Made by a program: the position numbers and the translations under genes
Notes under the pieces: model-generated
The model's input: only the letters and a program-made list of their open reading frames with translations
Told to the model about the DNA's origin: nothing
Database searches by the model: none
Source: an uncultured Alphaproteobacteria bacterium
GTDB lineage: Bacteria > Pseudomonadota > Alphaproteobacteria > Paracaedibacterales > CAIULA01
Direction: 5' to 3'
Assembly: GCA_903899945.1 (NCBI GenBank)
Contig: CAIULA010000034.1
Coordinates: forward strand, 62,001 to 126,000
Length of the DNA stretch: 64,000 nt
In this document: in pieces, positions 38,239-47,277 of the stretch
Layout: each line of letters opens with the position of its first letter
Numbering within the stretch: the stretch's first letter is position 1

Positions 38239-39090
38239 TTAGGTCTCTTTTCCTTTAACTTTCAAACGAACAGCGGCTGCTTTAGAAAGTCTTAGGATAA
38301 TTTGTTTTGGAATACGAAGATCAACCATTGACGTTTCTTCTTTACTGATTCTTTTTTGTTCAATCAAAAGTGACAGTCTTGCAAGTGCATCTTCGACCTT
38401 GTCTTCAGGAAGTTTGACCTGAATCGTATTGTCTAAGGTCAAATCCCAACGACGTTGACGAATTCTGACAAGAGAACTTAGTTTTTCGCGAACCTTTGGG
38501 AATTTTTCAAGTGTTGCTAAAATCTGAGGAGCACGAACCGGAGCATCCGTGCCGACAACAACAGGTAAATGCCGAAAATAAGAAATGACGGGCGTACTGA
38601 TCACAATTCCTTCTTGATCAACCAAAAAGAAATTCTGCTGATGATGCCAAAGGGCGATAGGCTTTCTTTCAATCATTTGTATGTAAATTAAATTGGGAAG
38701 GCGTCTTTGAACAGTGGCTGATTTTACCCAATCTATTTTTTCAAGGTTCTTTCGAATAATCTCAAGATCATACGCTAAAATGGGATGATTCCTTTTTGCT
38801 TGAACAGCGTTTAGAACAGCATCTTGCGGGGAATGTTGACGTCCTTCTACAAAAACCTCATCAATCTTAAGACCCAATACACCGGATAAAACAACCGTCT
38901 TTTGTCCAAGATAGGCATATGCTTTTTGAGGATATTCTAAAAGGTATCCAATAATACCAACAATCAAACAAAATCCAATAAAAAAACTTACAAAAATACC
39001 TTTGATATTTCTTCGTTGCCAGCGACTACGGTTGGGACGCATATTGGTCCGGCCAGTATTTTTTTTTCGTCGTGAGATTATTGGTGACAT
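38239..39090 (-). CDS. ftsQ: Cell division protein FtsQ
   Basis: A 283-aa bitopic division protein. A basic cytoplasmic start (RRKKNTGRTNMRPNRSR) is followed by one transmembrane segment (FVSFFIGFCLIVGIIGYLL). A POTRA domain (LKIDEVFVEGRQHSPQDAVL) and the beta domain with WVKSATVQRRLPN and IERKPIALW complete it. FtsQ links FtsZ/FtsA-bound early division proteins to FtsL/FtsB and FtsW/FtsI. It overlaps ddl by 13 nt. Unusually it is the last dcw gene: ftsA and ftsZ do not follow. Confidence 0.92.
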   Translation of the reverse strand: MSPIISRRKKNTGRTNMRPNRSRWQRRNIKGIFVSFFIGFCLIVGIIGYLLEYPQKAYAYLGQKTVVLSGVLGLKIDEVFVEGRQHSPQDAVLNAVQAKRNHPILAYDLEIIRKNLEKIDWVKSATVQRRLPNLIYIQMIERKPIALWHHQQNFFLVDQEGIVISTPVISYFRHLPVVVGTDAPVRAPQILATLEKFPKVREKLSSLVRIRQRRWDLTLDNTIQVKLPEDKVEDALARLSLLIEQKRISKEETSMVDLRIPKQIILRLSKAAAVRLKVKGKET

Positions 39091-39998
39091 CTTGCGGCTT
39101 TAATCTTTTTTTCCAAAAGATCCTTAAAGGATATGCCCACATAGGCAGCAATCTCAGGGACCAAAGACAACGGGGTCATACCGGGTTGTGTATTCAGTTC
39201 AAGAATATAAAACTTTGGATTATCGGTGGTATCATCATATCTGAAATCAGAACGAGTAACCCCGTGACAACCAAGAGCTTTGTGTGCCTTTTCAGCTAGT
39301 TCAAGAACCTCTTGATAGGCATCAGGCGTCAAGGGGGCTGGCATAATATGTTCGGCTTTGCCAGGAGTATATTTAGCCGTATAGTCGTAAAATCCTTGAA
39401 GAGGCTTTATTTCAATGGCTCCAATGGCTTTATCATCAATCACCGCTACATGAATTTCTCGGCCTGGAATAAATTTTTCAATTAATACATCTTCACCAAA
39501 GTTCCACTCCTTAATGCTTTGTTGATAGTCAGTTTCATTGAAAACAAGAGTAACGCCCCGGCTTGATCCCTCGCCAATGGGTTTGATGACATAAGGCATT
39601 TCCATAGGATGACCTTCTTGCAACTGGTCAAAAGAAATCAATTTCCAAGGGGGAGTCGCAAGGCCGATATATTGAAAGATTTTTCTGGATAAAATTTTAT
39701 TCATAGCAATAGCAGAGGCTGTAACTCCGCAATGAGTGTAGGGAATCTGAAGCATTTCCAAAACACCCTGGATAACACCGTCTTCACCACCTACGCCATG
39801 CAGAGCATTAAACACAATTTCAGGTTTTACTTCTTCCAGCTCTTGTAAGAGTTTTGGCAGATTCCTTTGAACATCAATCGATTTTACTGAATAGCCAAGC
39901 TCACTCAAAGCTGCCACGACTTCATTTCCTGAAGATAGCGAAACTTCTCTCTCTGATGACCATCCACCCATTAAAACAGCAATTTTCTTTGATTTCAT
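39078..39998 (-). CDS. ddl: D-alanine--D-alanine ligase
   Basis: A 306-aa ATP-grasp enzyme making the D-Ala-D-Ala end of the cell-wall peptide. The length matches DdlB. Motifs include VLMGGWSSEREVSLSSG, NALHGVGGEDGVIQG, YVIKPIGEGSSRGV and FYILELNTQPGMTPLSLVPE, with the catalytic Tyr/Ser loop in EGSSRG. It lies between murB and ftsQ in the usual dcw order, with a 34-nt gap to murB. Confidence 0.95.
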   Translation of the reverse strand: MKSKKIAVLMGGWSSEREVSLSSGNEVVAALSELGYSVKSIDVQRNLPKLLQELEEVKPEIVFNALHGVGGEDGVIQGVLEMLQIPYTHCGVTASAIAMNKILSRKIFQYIGLATPPWKLISFDQLQEGHPMEMPYVIKPIGEGSSRGVTLVFNETDYQQSIKEWNFGEDVLIEKFIPGREIHVAVIDDKAIGAIEIKPLQGFYDYTAKYTPGKAEHIMPAPLTPDAYQEVLELAEKAHKALGCHGVTRSDFRYDDTTDNPKFYILELNTQPGMTPLSLVPEIAAYVGISFKDLLEKKIKAARCHQ

Positions 39999-40032
39999 TC
40001 TATCTACTTACTTCCTTAACTTAATCTTGTAT

Positions 40033-40941
40033 TTACATTCCTAAACGGATGATTTCCCACTCTAAATGGATGTTAGAGGTTTCTTCAACTTTTCTACGTA
40101 CCGTTTCCCCTAAATTTTCCAGGTCTTTTGCTGATGCTGAATCAAGATTAAGCAGAAAGTTACAATGTTTTTCAGAAACCTGAGCATCACCAATGCGAAG
40201 GCCTCTACATCCAGCCTTATCAATTAATTCCCAAGCCTTAAGTCCTTTAGGATTTTTAAAAGTGCTTCCCCCTGTGCGGCCTCTGATGGGTTGGCTGTCT
40301 TCTCTTTTTTTTAAAAAATCGTCAACGGTTTTTTTAATGATTTGTGAATTATCTTTGTAACATTGAAAGGCAGCTTTTAAAACTATGGATCCTTTTGGAA
40401 GGTTTCCATGACGATAATCCATAGAAAGCTCAGAAGAGGCCAGACGATAAATTTTACCTTTTTCATCCATGAGCTCAACCCACCTTAAAAGGTCTTTGAC
40501 CTCTGATCCATAAGCGCCGGCATTCATAGCCACAGCACCGCCAATTGTGCCAGGAACCCCCACTAAAAACTCAAGACCGGAAATTCCTTCTTCAAGGCAT
40601 CTCATGACAACTGTTCTATCAAGACAGCCTGCTCCTACAATGATATTAGATCCATCAATCTCAAATTCAGAAAATCCGGACCCTAAACGAATCACGCAAC
40701 CTTTGATGCCTTGATCTCTCACAAGAACATTTGAGCCTGCCCCCATGCAAATAACATCTATTTCAGATGGTTTGTTCTTTAAAAAATGGCTTAGATCTCT
40801 TGCATGGGCTGGTTTAAAAAAAACCTCTGCAACGCCACCGACTTTGAACCAAGTGGTTTGAGACATTTTTTGATTAAAACTATAGCGCCCTTCTACAAGG
40901 GGCAGGTAATCAACAAGTCGTTTTTTACATTCAAATGTCAT
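40033..40941 (-). CDS. murB: UDP-N-acetylenolpyruvoylglucosamine reductase
   Basis: A 302-aa FAD enzyme that reduces UDP-GlcNAc-enolpyruvate to UDP-MurNAc. The FAD-binding part includes TTWFKVGGVAEVFFKP and CMGAGSNVLVRDQGIKG. The catalytic region shows GVPGTIGGAVAMNAGAYG and RTGGSTFKNPKGLKAWELID (catalytic Ser in GGSTFKNP). The compact length indicates the type II form without the extra loop. It starts 9 nt after the murC stop. Confidence 0.96.
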   Translation of the reverse strand: MTFECKKRLVDYLPLVEGRYSFNQKMSQTTWFKVGGVAEVFFKPAHARDLSHFLKNKPSEIDVICMGAGSNVLVRDQGIKGCVIRLGSGFSEFEIDGSNIIVGAGCLDRTVVMRCLEEGISGLEFLVGVPGTIGGAVAMNAGAYGSEVKDLLRWVELMDEKGKIYRLASSELSMDYRHGNLPKGSIVLKAAFQCYKDNSQIIKKTVDDFLKKREDSQPIRGRTGGSTFKNPKGLKAWELIDKAGCRGLRIGDAQVSEKHCNFLLNLDSASAKDLENLGETVRRKVEETSNIHLEWEIIRLGM

Positions 40942-40950
40942 TTAACCAAT

Positions 40951-42435
40951 TTAGCCAGCAACTTCTTGTATTTGCGATTCTTCTTCTTGCCATAATGGGT
41001 CAAGCTGTGTAGGTAGAGAAGCTGCCCAATAGGTTATACTTCCCGCTCCAAGGCACAAAACGATGTCACCAGATTTTGCAATGCGTCTTAAAAGATAAGG
41101 GAGCTCTTTGGCATCTTCAATTTCAAAAACGTTTTGAACGTCTCCTTGAAGGCGAATGGTTTTCGCTAGATTTTCAGATGTAGCCCCTTCGATAGAATTT
41201 TCTCCGGCTCCGTATACTGGTGCAATAATCAGTTGATCACAGCCCTTAAAACAGGCGGCAAATTCATCAAAAAGATAGCTTAGACGTGAATAGCGGTGCG
41301 GTTGCATAACGGCAATAATTTTACCTGAAGTTGCTTGTCTTGCTGCTTCCAGAACTGTTTTGATTTCCACTGGATGATGTGCGTAATCATCAATGATCGT
41401 AACACCTCCGGAAACACCAACCTTTGTAAAACGGCGTTTAACTCCTTTAAATCCCACAAAAGCTTTTCGAATGATGTCTTCACCAAGGCCTAATTCCTGA
41501 GCAATTGCAATTGCTGACAAAGCATTTTGAACATTGTGTTTCCCAACCATTGGTAAAAATAGATCCTTTATTCGTGTAGGAAGAGCTTTTATTTTGGCAA
41601 ACTCTGAATGCATAAGAGTTTGATGAGAAAGGGGTCTATTGATATCAACGTCAAAGGTCGTTCCATCCGAACTCATTCGCATGTTGACGGCGCGGATCAT
41701 CGCATTTTGGTTAAAGCCATAGGTGGTAATTCTGCGATCCGTAATTTGAGACGAAATCTCCATCACAGTTGGATGATCAGCGCATAAAATAGCCAGACCA
41801 TAAAAAGGAATATTTCCGATAAACTTAAGGAACGCTTGCTTTAGCGTTTCAATATCTCCATAAAATTCCATGTGCTCGGGGTCAATATTGGTAACAACGG
41901 CAATCGTTGCCGGCAACTTAACGAAACTTCCGTCTGATTCATCGGCTTCAACGACTGTCCAATCACCCGTACCAAGACGTGCGTTGGTGTTATAAGCATT
42001 AATAATCCCACCATTGACAACCGTAGGGTCCATTGACGCCGCTTCAAGCAAAGACGCAGCCAAAGAAGTCGTTGTTGTTTTCCCATGAGTTCCGGATATA
42101 GCAATTGAAAACTTAAGGCGCATTAATTCAGCCAACATTTCAGCGCGCCCAATAACAGGGATGCCGTAACGTCTTGCAGCGACTACTTCTACGTTATCGT
42201 TTTTAACTGCTGAGGAAACAATGACAACCTGCGCGTCATGAACATTTTCAGCTTTATGGCCTATTGAAACAGGAATACCAATTTTTTGAAGACGATTTGT
42301 ATTGTTGTTTTCAGCAACATCACTGCCCTTAACCTGGTATCCCAAATTATATAAAACTTCTGCGATACCACTCATACCAATTCCACCGATACCAATGAAA
42401 TGAAGATGGCGAACCGTTTGAGGGGGAATACGCAT
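40951..42435 (-). CDS. murC: UDP-N-acetylmuramate--L-alanine ligase
   Basis: A 494-aa Mur ligase adding L-Ala to UDP-MurNAc. The N-terminal Rossmann domain has HFIGIGGIGMSGIAEVL, the P-loop is SGTHGKTTTTSL, and DDYAHHPVEI is typical of MurC. The C-terminal domain includes QPHRYSRLSYLFDEF. The ATG at 42435 follows a 183-nt gap after murG that holds a promoter-like extended -10, so murC-murB-ddl-ftsQ may form a separate transcript. Confidence 0.97.
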   Translation of the reverse strand: MRIPPQTVRHLHFIGIGGIGMSGIAEVLYNLGYQVKGSDVAENNNTNRLQKIGIPVSIGHKAENVHDAQVVIVSSAVKNDNVEVVAARRYGIPVIGRAEMLAELMRLKFSIAISGTHGKTTTTSLAASLLEAASMDPTVVNGGIINAYNTNARLGTGDWTVVEADESDGSFVKLPATIAVVTNIDPEHMEFYGDIETLKQAFLKFIGNIPFYGLAILCADHPTVMEISSQITDRRITTYGFNQNAMIRAVNMRMSSDGTTFDVDINRPLSHQTLMHSEFAKIKALPTRIKDLFLPMVGKHNVQNALSAIAIAQELGLGEDIIRKAFVGFKGVKRRFTKVGVSGGVTIIDDYAHHPVEIKTVLEAARQATSGKIIAVMQPHRYSRLSYLFDEFAACFKGCDQLIIAPVYGAGENSIEGATSENLAKTIRLQGDVQNVFEIEDAKELPYLLRRIAKSGDIVLCLGAGSITYWAASLPTQLDPLWQEEESQIQEVAG

Positions 42436-42476
42436 AATAAACCTTAATAATAATAGAGAAAAATAATAATCGCTTA

Positions 42477-42492
42477 ACTTAAGATTGTAACA
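42477..42492 (-). promoter_or_regulatory. Candidate extended -10 promoter before murC
   Basis: On the minus strand TGTTACAAT (TGn plus -10 TACAAT at 42484-42489). No good -35 is visible at the expected spacing. The predicted start near 42477 gives a leader of about 42 nt. The surrounding 182-nt gap has no ORF and is very AT-rich. Confidence 0.35.
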
Positions 42493-42618
42493 TAATATTT
42501 TTTTTCAAGGAATTTCTTATAGAAATATATCTCAAACCCTTTAAATATTTTTTATGTTTAGGATACCCAAAGACGTTTTTTTGAACTCTTTGAAAGATCT
42601 ATTATACAACAACCTTCA

Positions 42619-43722
42619 TTATACAGTTAGCAAATCTCCGATAACTTGCGCAACAGTATTCGCAAGATTTTTGCTAGCGTTTGCTTGCGCATATTGACGG
42701 ATTGCTCTTGCCACGCTTAGAAGACTTTGAGGGTCATTCATCAAGTTGATGAGCATTTTTGACAAAGATTCTGGGGTGAATTCTTGTTCACGGAAAACCC
42801 AAGCTGCACCATTTTGCGAGAAAAACTGAGCATTATACCACTGATCTCCCTCTATCGAGGCAGCATAAGGTACCAAAATAGCAGGGCACCCAGCAATAGC
42901 AAGCTCAGCAACAGTGGAGGCGCCAGAACGCGCAATAACCAAATGCGCTTTACTATAAAGTTCGTCCATGTTTTTAAAAAACGGCTTTATTTCAACGTCT
43001 AAAAGAGACTGACGATAAATAGATTTTGTTTTGTCTAAATATTCCGAGCGAGCTTGTTGGTGAACAACAAGCCTTCTTTGTAGGTCAAGAGGCAGATGAA
43101 TTAAGGTCTGTGGAATAATCTCTGAAAAAATCTTGGCGCCTTGACTTCCACCAATCACCAGAATATGAAAAGGATCTGTTGGGGATGGAGGAGAGTACAG
43201 ATGATCCTTAAGCAATAGAATATCTCGCCTGACAGGATTTCCGGTAAATGTCGTGTTTTTTGTCAAAATTCCTTTTGTAACTGGAAAGGAAGTTGCAATG
43301 CGAAATGCTCTTTTTGCTAAGAGTCGATTAGCGCGACCTAGAACGGCATTTTGTTCATGGATAATCGTAGGGATACCTGACAGCTGAGCTGCTAAAAGAG
43401 GGGGAACGGATGGGTATCCACCAAAGCCAATAACGATTGTTGGACGAAGACGACGATAGAGCCAGCAGCAATAGATCGTTTGCCAAAATAAACTAAAATA
43501 AAGCCTAATTTTGCCAATCAAAGGAGCACGTCTTTTTATTGGGCGAACAAAAACTTCTTCAAAGCAATTAGTTTGGTTCAGGCTATTTGCCCTATTATCT
43601 GTAATCAGATAAACTTTTCTCCCTTGAGATTTAAGTTCTTCACCTAAAGAAAGAGCCGGAAATAAATGACCACCTGTTCCTCCGCTGGCCAACAGATAAA
43701 CGGGTCTGTGAGTACGGCGCAT
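42619..43722 (-). CDS. murG: UDP-GlcNAc:undecaprenyl-PP-MurNAc-pentapeptide transferase (MurG)
   Basis: A 367-aa GT28 glycosyltransferase converting lipid I to lipid II on the cytoplasmic membrane face. The diagnostic glycine loop is LLASGGTGGHLFPALSLGEE. Others are HEQNAVLGRANRLLAKRAF and the sugar-nucleotide site SGASTVAELAIAGCPAILVP. It starts on the base after the ftsW stop and so is tightly coupled. The start is ATG 43722. Confidence 0.96.
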   Translation of the reverse strand: MRRTHRPVYLLASGGTGGHLFPALSLGEELKSQGRKVYLITDNRANSLNQTNCFEEVFVRPIKRRAPLIGKIRLYFSLFWQTIYCCWLYRRLRPTIVIGFGGYPSVPPLLAAQLSGIPTIIHEQNAVLGRANRLLAKRAFRIATSFPVTKGILTKNTTFTGNPVRRDILLLKDHLYSPPSPTDPFHILVIGGSQGAKIFSEIIPQTLIHLPLDLQRRLVVHQQARSEYLDKTKSIYRQSLLDVEIKPFFKNMDELYSKAHLVIARSGASTVAELAIAGCPAILVPYAASIEGDQWYNAQFFSQNGAAWVFREQEFTPESLSKMLINLMNDPQSLLSVARAIRQYAQANASKNLANTVAQVIGDLLTV

Positions 43723-44865
43723 TTAGAGCACCTCCGTAACGCCATGTCTACGTCTAGTTAGCGCTAAAAGCATTCCCATGGCAATTCCTAAAGCCACCAA
43801 AGAAGATCCTCCATAACTTATAAACGGCATAGTCATACCCTTTGTTGGGATAAGATGTAATGCTGATGCCATATTAATAAACGCTTGTAATCCAAATTGC
43901 ATAGAAATTCCAGCTGTTCCCATAATTGTAAATAAACTTGATTCTTGCATTCCTCTCAACAAAGATCTGATAACAACAAATGCAAAAAGTCCAACAAGTG
44001 CTAAACAGAGAATAAGGCCAAACTCTTCACCTGCGACCGAGAAAACAAAGTCCGCATGTGCGTCTGGAACGTTCTTTTTGATAATACCTTCTCCAGGCCC
44101 CCTACCAAACAACCCTCCATTCATAAAAGCCTCTAATGACTGATTAACCTGATACAGATCATGTTGTGGGTTCCCTGATGTCGGATCTAGGAACTGATCA
44201 ATACGTCTAGCCACGTGCGGAAATAATAAGTAAGCACCGCATAATCCAATAACTGCCATCGTTGCTAGTATAACCATCCAAATAACAGGCATTCCTGCAA
44301 TAAAAAGTTGGCCAATCCACGTTGATATGACCACAAGCGTCATCCCAAGATCTGGTTGCAAAAGAAGTAATACCACAAGTATCACTAGAAGGATGAATGA
44401 TATTAGTAATCCGGGGAATTGAAAATCACGATATTTTTCAGCTAACATCCAAGCGACCATAATGGCAAAGGCTGGTTTTATAAATTCAGAGGCTTGAATG
44501 GACGTTCCAGCCAAAACAATCCATCGACGAGCTCCTTTAATTTCAGCACCACTTGACAGGGTAAAAATAAGTAAGATCACACCGACCAGATAGAGAAAAG
44601 AAGCGAGCCTTCTGACCTGTTGAGGGTTTAATAAAGAGATCACAATCATCAAACCAACAGCAGGCGGAACCATGATGATATGACGTTTTACGAAGAAAAA
44701 TGTTCCAAGATTAAGTCTTTCTGCTACAGGTGGACTTGCTGCGAAACTTAAAAGGATACCGATTGCCATGATAATAATGATGGCGCTTAAGCTCCATCTA
44801 TCGATTGTCCACCACCATCTACCTAAAACGCTTGTGTCTCTTCGTGAAAAAGTAGGCGTACTCAT
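43723..44865 (-). CDS. ftsW: Lipid II polymerase FtsW
   Basis: A 380-aa SEDS glycosyltransferase with about ten transmembrane helices. SEDS signatures include KGARRWIVLAGTSIQASEF, LLQPDLGMTLV and the C-terminal TKGMTMPFISYGGSSLVALG. FtsW polymerises septal peptidoglycan with FtsI. It overlaps murD by 4 nt and abuts murG. Confidence 0.96.
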   Translation of the reverse strand: MSTPTFSRRDTSVLGRWWWTIDRWSLSAIIIIMAIGILLSFAASPPVAERLNLGTFFFVKRHIIMVPPAVGLMIVISLLNPQQVRRLASFLYLVGVILLIFTLSSGAEIKGARRWIVLAGTSIQASEFIKPAFAIMVAWMLAEKYRDFQFPGLLISFILLVILVVLLLLQPDLGMTLVVISTWIGQLFIAGMPVIWMVILATMAVIGLCGAYLLFPHVARRIDQFLDPTSGNPQHDLYQVNQSLEAFMNGGLFGRGPGEGIIKKNVPDAHADFVFSVAGEEFGLILCLALVGLFAFVVIRSLLRGMQESSLFTIMGTAGISMQFGLQAFINMASALHLIPTKGMTMPFISYGGSSLVALGIAMGMLLALTRRRHGVTEVL

Positions 44866-46175
44866 ATTATGCTCCTGGCCAGATTTCTAAATATATCGCC
44901 TCTTTCTTCAAAGTCACGAAACTGATCAAAGCTTGCACAAGCCGGTGAAAATAAAATAACAGAAGGTACTTTTTTATCCTCATTGATTTTTTCAACAGCG
45001 GCTTTTAAGGCCCTGTCAAGACTTTCACATTTAAGGTAAGAAACATCTCTGCCTAGGGTTTCAGCAAAATCATCTTGAGCTTCTCCGATCAAAAAGGCAT
45101 GCTTAATTTTAGGAAAATGCTTTTTTAAAGGTTTTATTCCTTGGCTTTTTGGACGACCACCTGCAATCCAATAAATTGAATAATCCTTATAACTTTCAAG
45201 GGCACAAGCTGTTGCGTCAGCATTCGTTGCTTTGCTGTCGTTAACGAACAAAGTCGATTCCGTTTTTTCAACGATCTCAAGGCGATGAGCAAGACCAGGA
45301 AAGGTCTTTAATGCTGAGGTAATTTCCAGAGAAGAGAGACCATATTCTCTTGTTGTAGCATAAGCCACGGCTGCATTTTGATGGTTGTGAACGCCTTTGA
45401 GAGTGACAAGAGGGTTTAGGTCCATAATGTTTTTTGAACCTTCATAAAGAATGCCTTTTGAAACCCATACATCCGCTTGGGTTTTTATGGAAACAGAAAT
45501 TGTTGGCTGACTGTTCTTAATTTTTTGATATATGGACAGGGAAAATGGATCATCAATACTAATGACGGCACTTTTGCATCCCTGAAAGATGTTTTCTTTT
45601 GCTCTTACATAAGCTTCCATTGTACCGTGTCTATCCAAGTGATCTTCTGATATATTAAGCCAAGCGCTGATATCAAGATTGAGAAAACTTGAGATCTCTA
45701 ACTGAAAAGAAGAAAGCTCTAAAACGTATGTGCCAGCTTTTTCAAGAGAAAGGGCAGGGATGCCAATATTGCCGCCAACAGATGCGTTTCTTTTGTTTTG
45801 GTTAAGAATATGCCCAATAAGCGCTGTTGTTGTTGATTTGCCGTTTGTTCCTGTAATGCCAATAAACTTAGACTGACGTTCGCTAATGCTCAATAAATTG
45901 ATATCGCAGAGAATGGGAATATTGTGGGCTATGGCTTTTTCTGTGAATGGATGAGGTTTTGGAAATGAAAAAGAAACACCTGGACTTTGAATGACTGAGG
46001 TAAGAGAATCCCAAGGAATTTCATTTATATTTTTTACTCCGCCATTCGCTTGATTTCTAAGCACGTTATCATCAAATGTAAAGACAGTAGCTCCTTTTTT
46101 CTTAAGCCACCCAGCTGTTGCTTGACCAGAGCGAGCCATTCCTAAAATCAAAAAGGTTTGATTGACAAAGGTCAT
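44862..46175 (-). CDS. murD: UDP-N-acetylmuramoyl-L-alanine--D-glutamate ligase
   Basis: A 437-aa Mur ligase adding D-Glu. P-loop GITGTNGKSTTTALIGHIL, uracil-binding LGMARSGQATAGWLKKKGA, WLNISEDHLDRHGTME and VNDSKATNADA fit MurD. It overlaps ftsW by 4 nt and is 7 nt after the mraY stop. Confidence 0.96.
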   Translation of the reverse strand: MTFVNQTFLILGMARSGQATAGWLKKKGATVFTFDDNVLRNQANGGVKNINEIPWDSLTSVIQSPGVSFSFPKPHPFTEKAIAHNIPILCDINLLSISERQSKFIGITGTNGKSTTTALIGHILNQNKRNASVGGNIGIPALSLEKAGTYVLELSSFQLEISSFLNLDISAWLNISEDHLDRHGTMEAYVRAKENIFQGCKSAVISIDDPFSLSIYQKIKNSQPTISVSIKTQADVWVSKGILYEGSKNIMDLNPLVTLKGVHNHQNAAVAYATTREYGLSSLEITSALKTFPGLAHRLEIVEKTESTLFVNDSKATNADATACALESYKDYSIYWIAGGRPKSQGIKPLKKHFPKIKHAFLIGEAQDDFAETLGRDVSYLKCESLDRALKAAVEKINEDKKVPSVILFSPACASFDQFRDFEERGDIFRNLARSII

Positions 46176-46182
46176 AAAAATT

Positions 46183-47271
46183 TTATCTCAACTTTAAAGT
46201 GGACAAACCAATGAGTGCAAGGATCGATGCAATAATCCAAAAACGAATCACAACTGTAGGTTCTGCCCAACCTTTCTTTTCAAAATGATGATGAATTGGG
46301 GCCATTAAGAAAATTCGTTTTCCGGTAAGTTTAAAATATCCTACTTGCAGAATAACAGATACAGCTTCGATGACAAAAAGTCCACCAACGATGGCCAAAA
46401 CAATTTCATGTTTGGTAATAACGGCAACGGTTCCAAGCGCCCCACCTGCAGCAAGTGATCCTGTATCGCCCATGAAAACTTTAGCGGGAGGCGCATTAAA
46501 CCATAAAAACCCAAGGCCTGCCCCAACGAGAGAGCCAAGAAAAATACAAAGCTCACCAGTGTTAGTGACGTGGTGGAGTTGCAAGTAGTTTGCGAAAATG
46601 CTGTTACCAACAACATAACTGATCAGGCAAAAGCAAGTTGCAGCGATCATGACAGGCACAATGGCAAGTCCATCGAGTCCGTCTGTTAGATTAACAGCAT
46701 TAGAAGAGCCGACGATAACAAGAATTGCCCATATAAAGTAACCATACCCAAGATTGAGGAGAAAGTCTTTGAAGAACGGAAATGTTACACTGCAACACAT
46801 TTTTTCAGCAGTGAAATGAGTGATGAAGTAAACTGCAATAAAAGAAAGAGTGATTTGCCATATCAATTTGAATCGACCGGAAAGCCCTTTATGACTTCGC
46901 TTAGTTAATTTTAAAAAATCATCATAGGCGCCAAGGCCGCCAAAGCCAAAAGTCACAAAAAGCGTTATCCAAATAAAAGGATTTGTTAAGTCAGACCAAA
47001 GGACAGTGCTAAGGCCAATGGCCAAGAGAATCAGGCAACCCCCCATGGTAGGGGTGCCTTTTTTTGTTAAAATGTGACTTTCAGGGCCATCAGTGCGGAT
47101 GGGTTGACCTTCTCCCTGTTTGCTTTTTAACCAGCGGATGACAGGTTTTCCGCACAAAAAGCTGATAATAAGAGCCGTTAAAATGGCTCCTCCTGTTCGA
47201 AACGTGATGTAACGAAAAAGGTTAAAGAGGGAATGTTGCTCGGCTAGAGGGTACAGAAGTTGATATAACAT
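46183..47271 (-). CDS. mraY: Phospho-N-acetylmuramoyl-pentapeptide transferase
   Basis: A 362-aa integral membrane enzyme that makes lipid I from UDP-MurNAc-pentapeptide and undecaprenyl phosphate. Catalytic Asp-rich loops are [26 protein letters not shown] and [13 protein letters not shown], followed by the [16 protein letters not shown] histidine loop. About ten transmembrane segments are visible. The ATG is at 47271. Confidence 0.97.
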   Translation of the reverse strand: MLYQLLYPLAEQHSLFNLFRYITFRTGGAILTALIISFLCGKPVIRWLKSKQGEGQPIRTDGPESHILTKKGTPTMGGCLILLAIGLSTVLWSDLTNPFIWITLFVTFGFGGLGAYDDFLKLTKRSHKGLSGRFKLIWQITLSFIAVYFITHFTAEKMCCSVTFPFFKDFLLNLGYGYFIWAILVIVGSSNAVNLTDGLDGLAIVPVMIAATCFCLISYVVGNSIFANYLQLHHVTNTGELCIFLGSLVGAGLGFLWFNAPPAKVFMGDTGSLAAGGALGTVAVITKHEIVLAIVGGLFVIEAVSVILQVGYFKLTGKRIFLMAPIHHHFEKKGWAEPTVVIRFWIIASILALIGLSTLKLR

Positions 47272-47277
47272 AAAATA

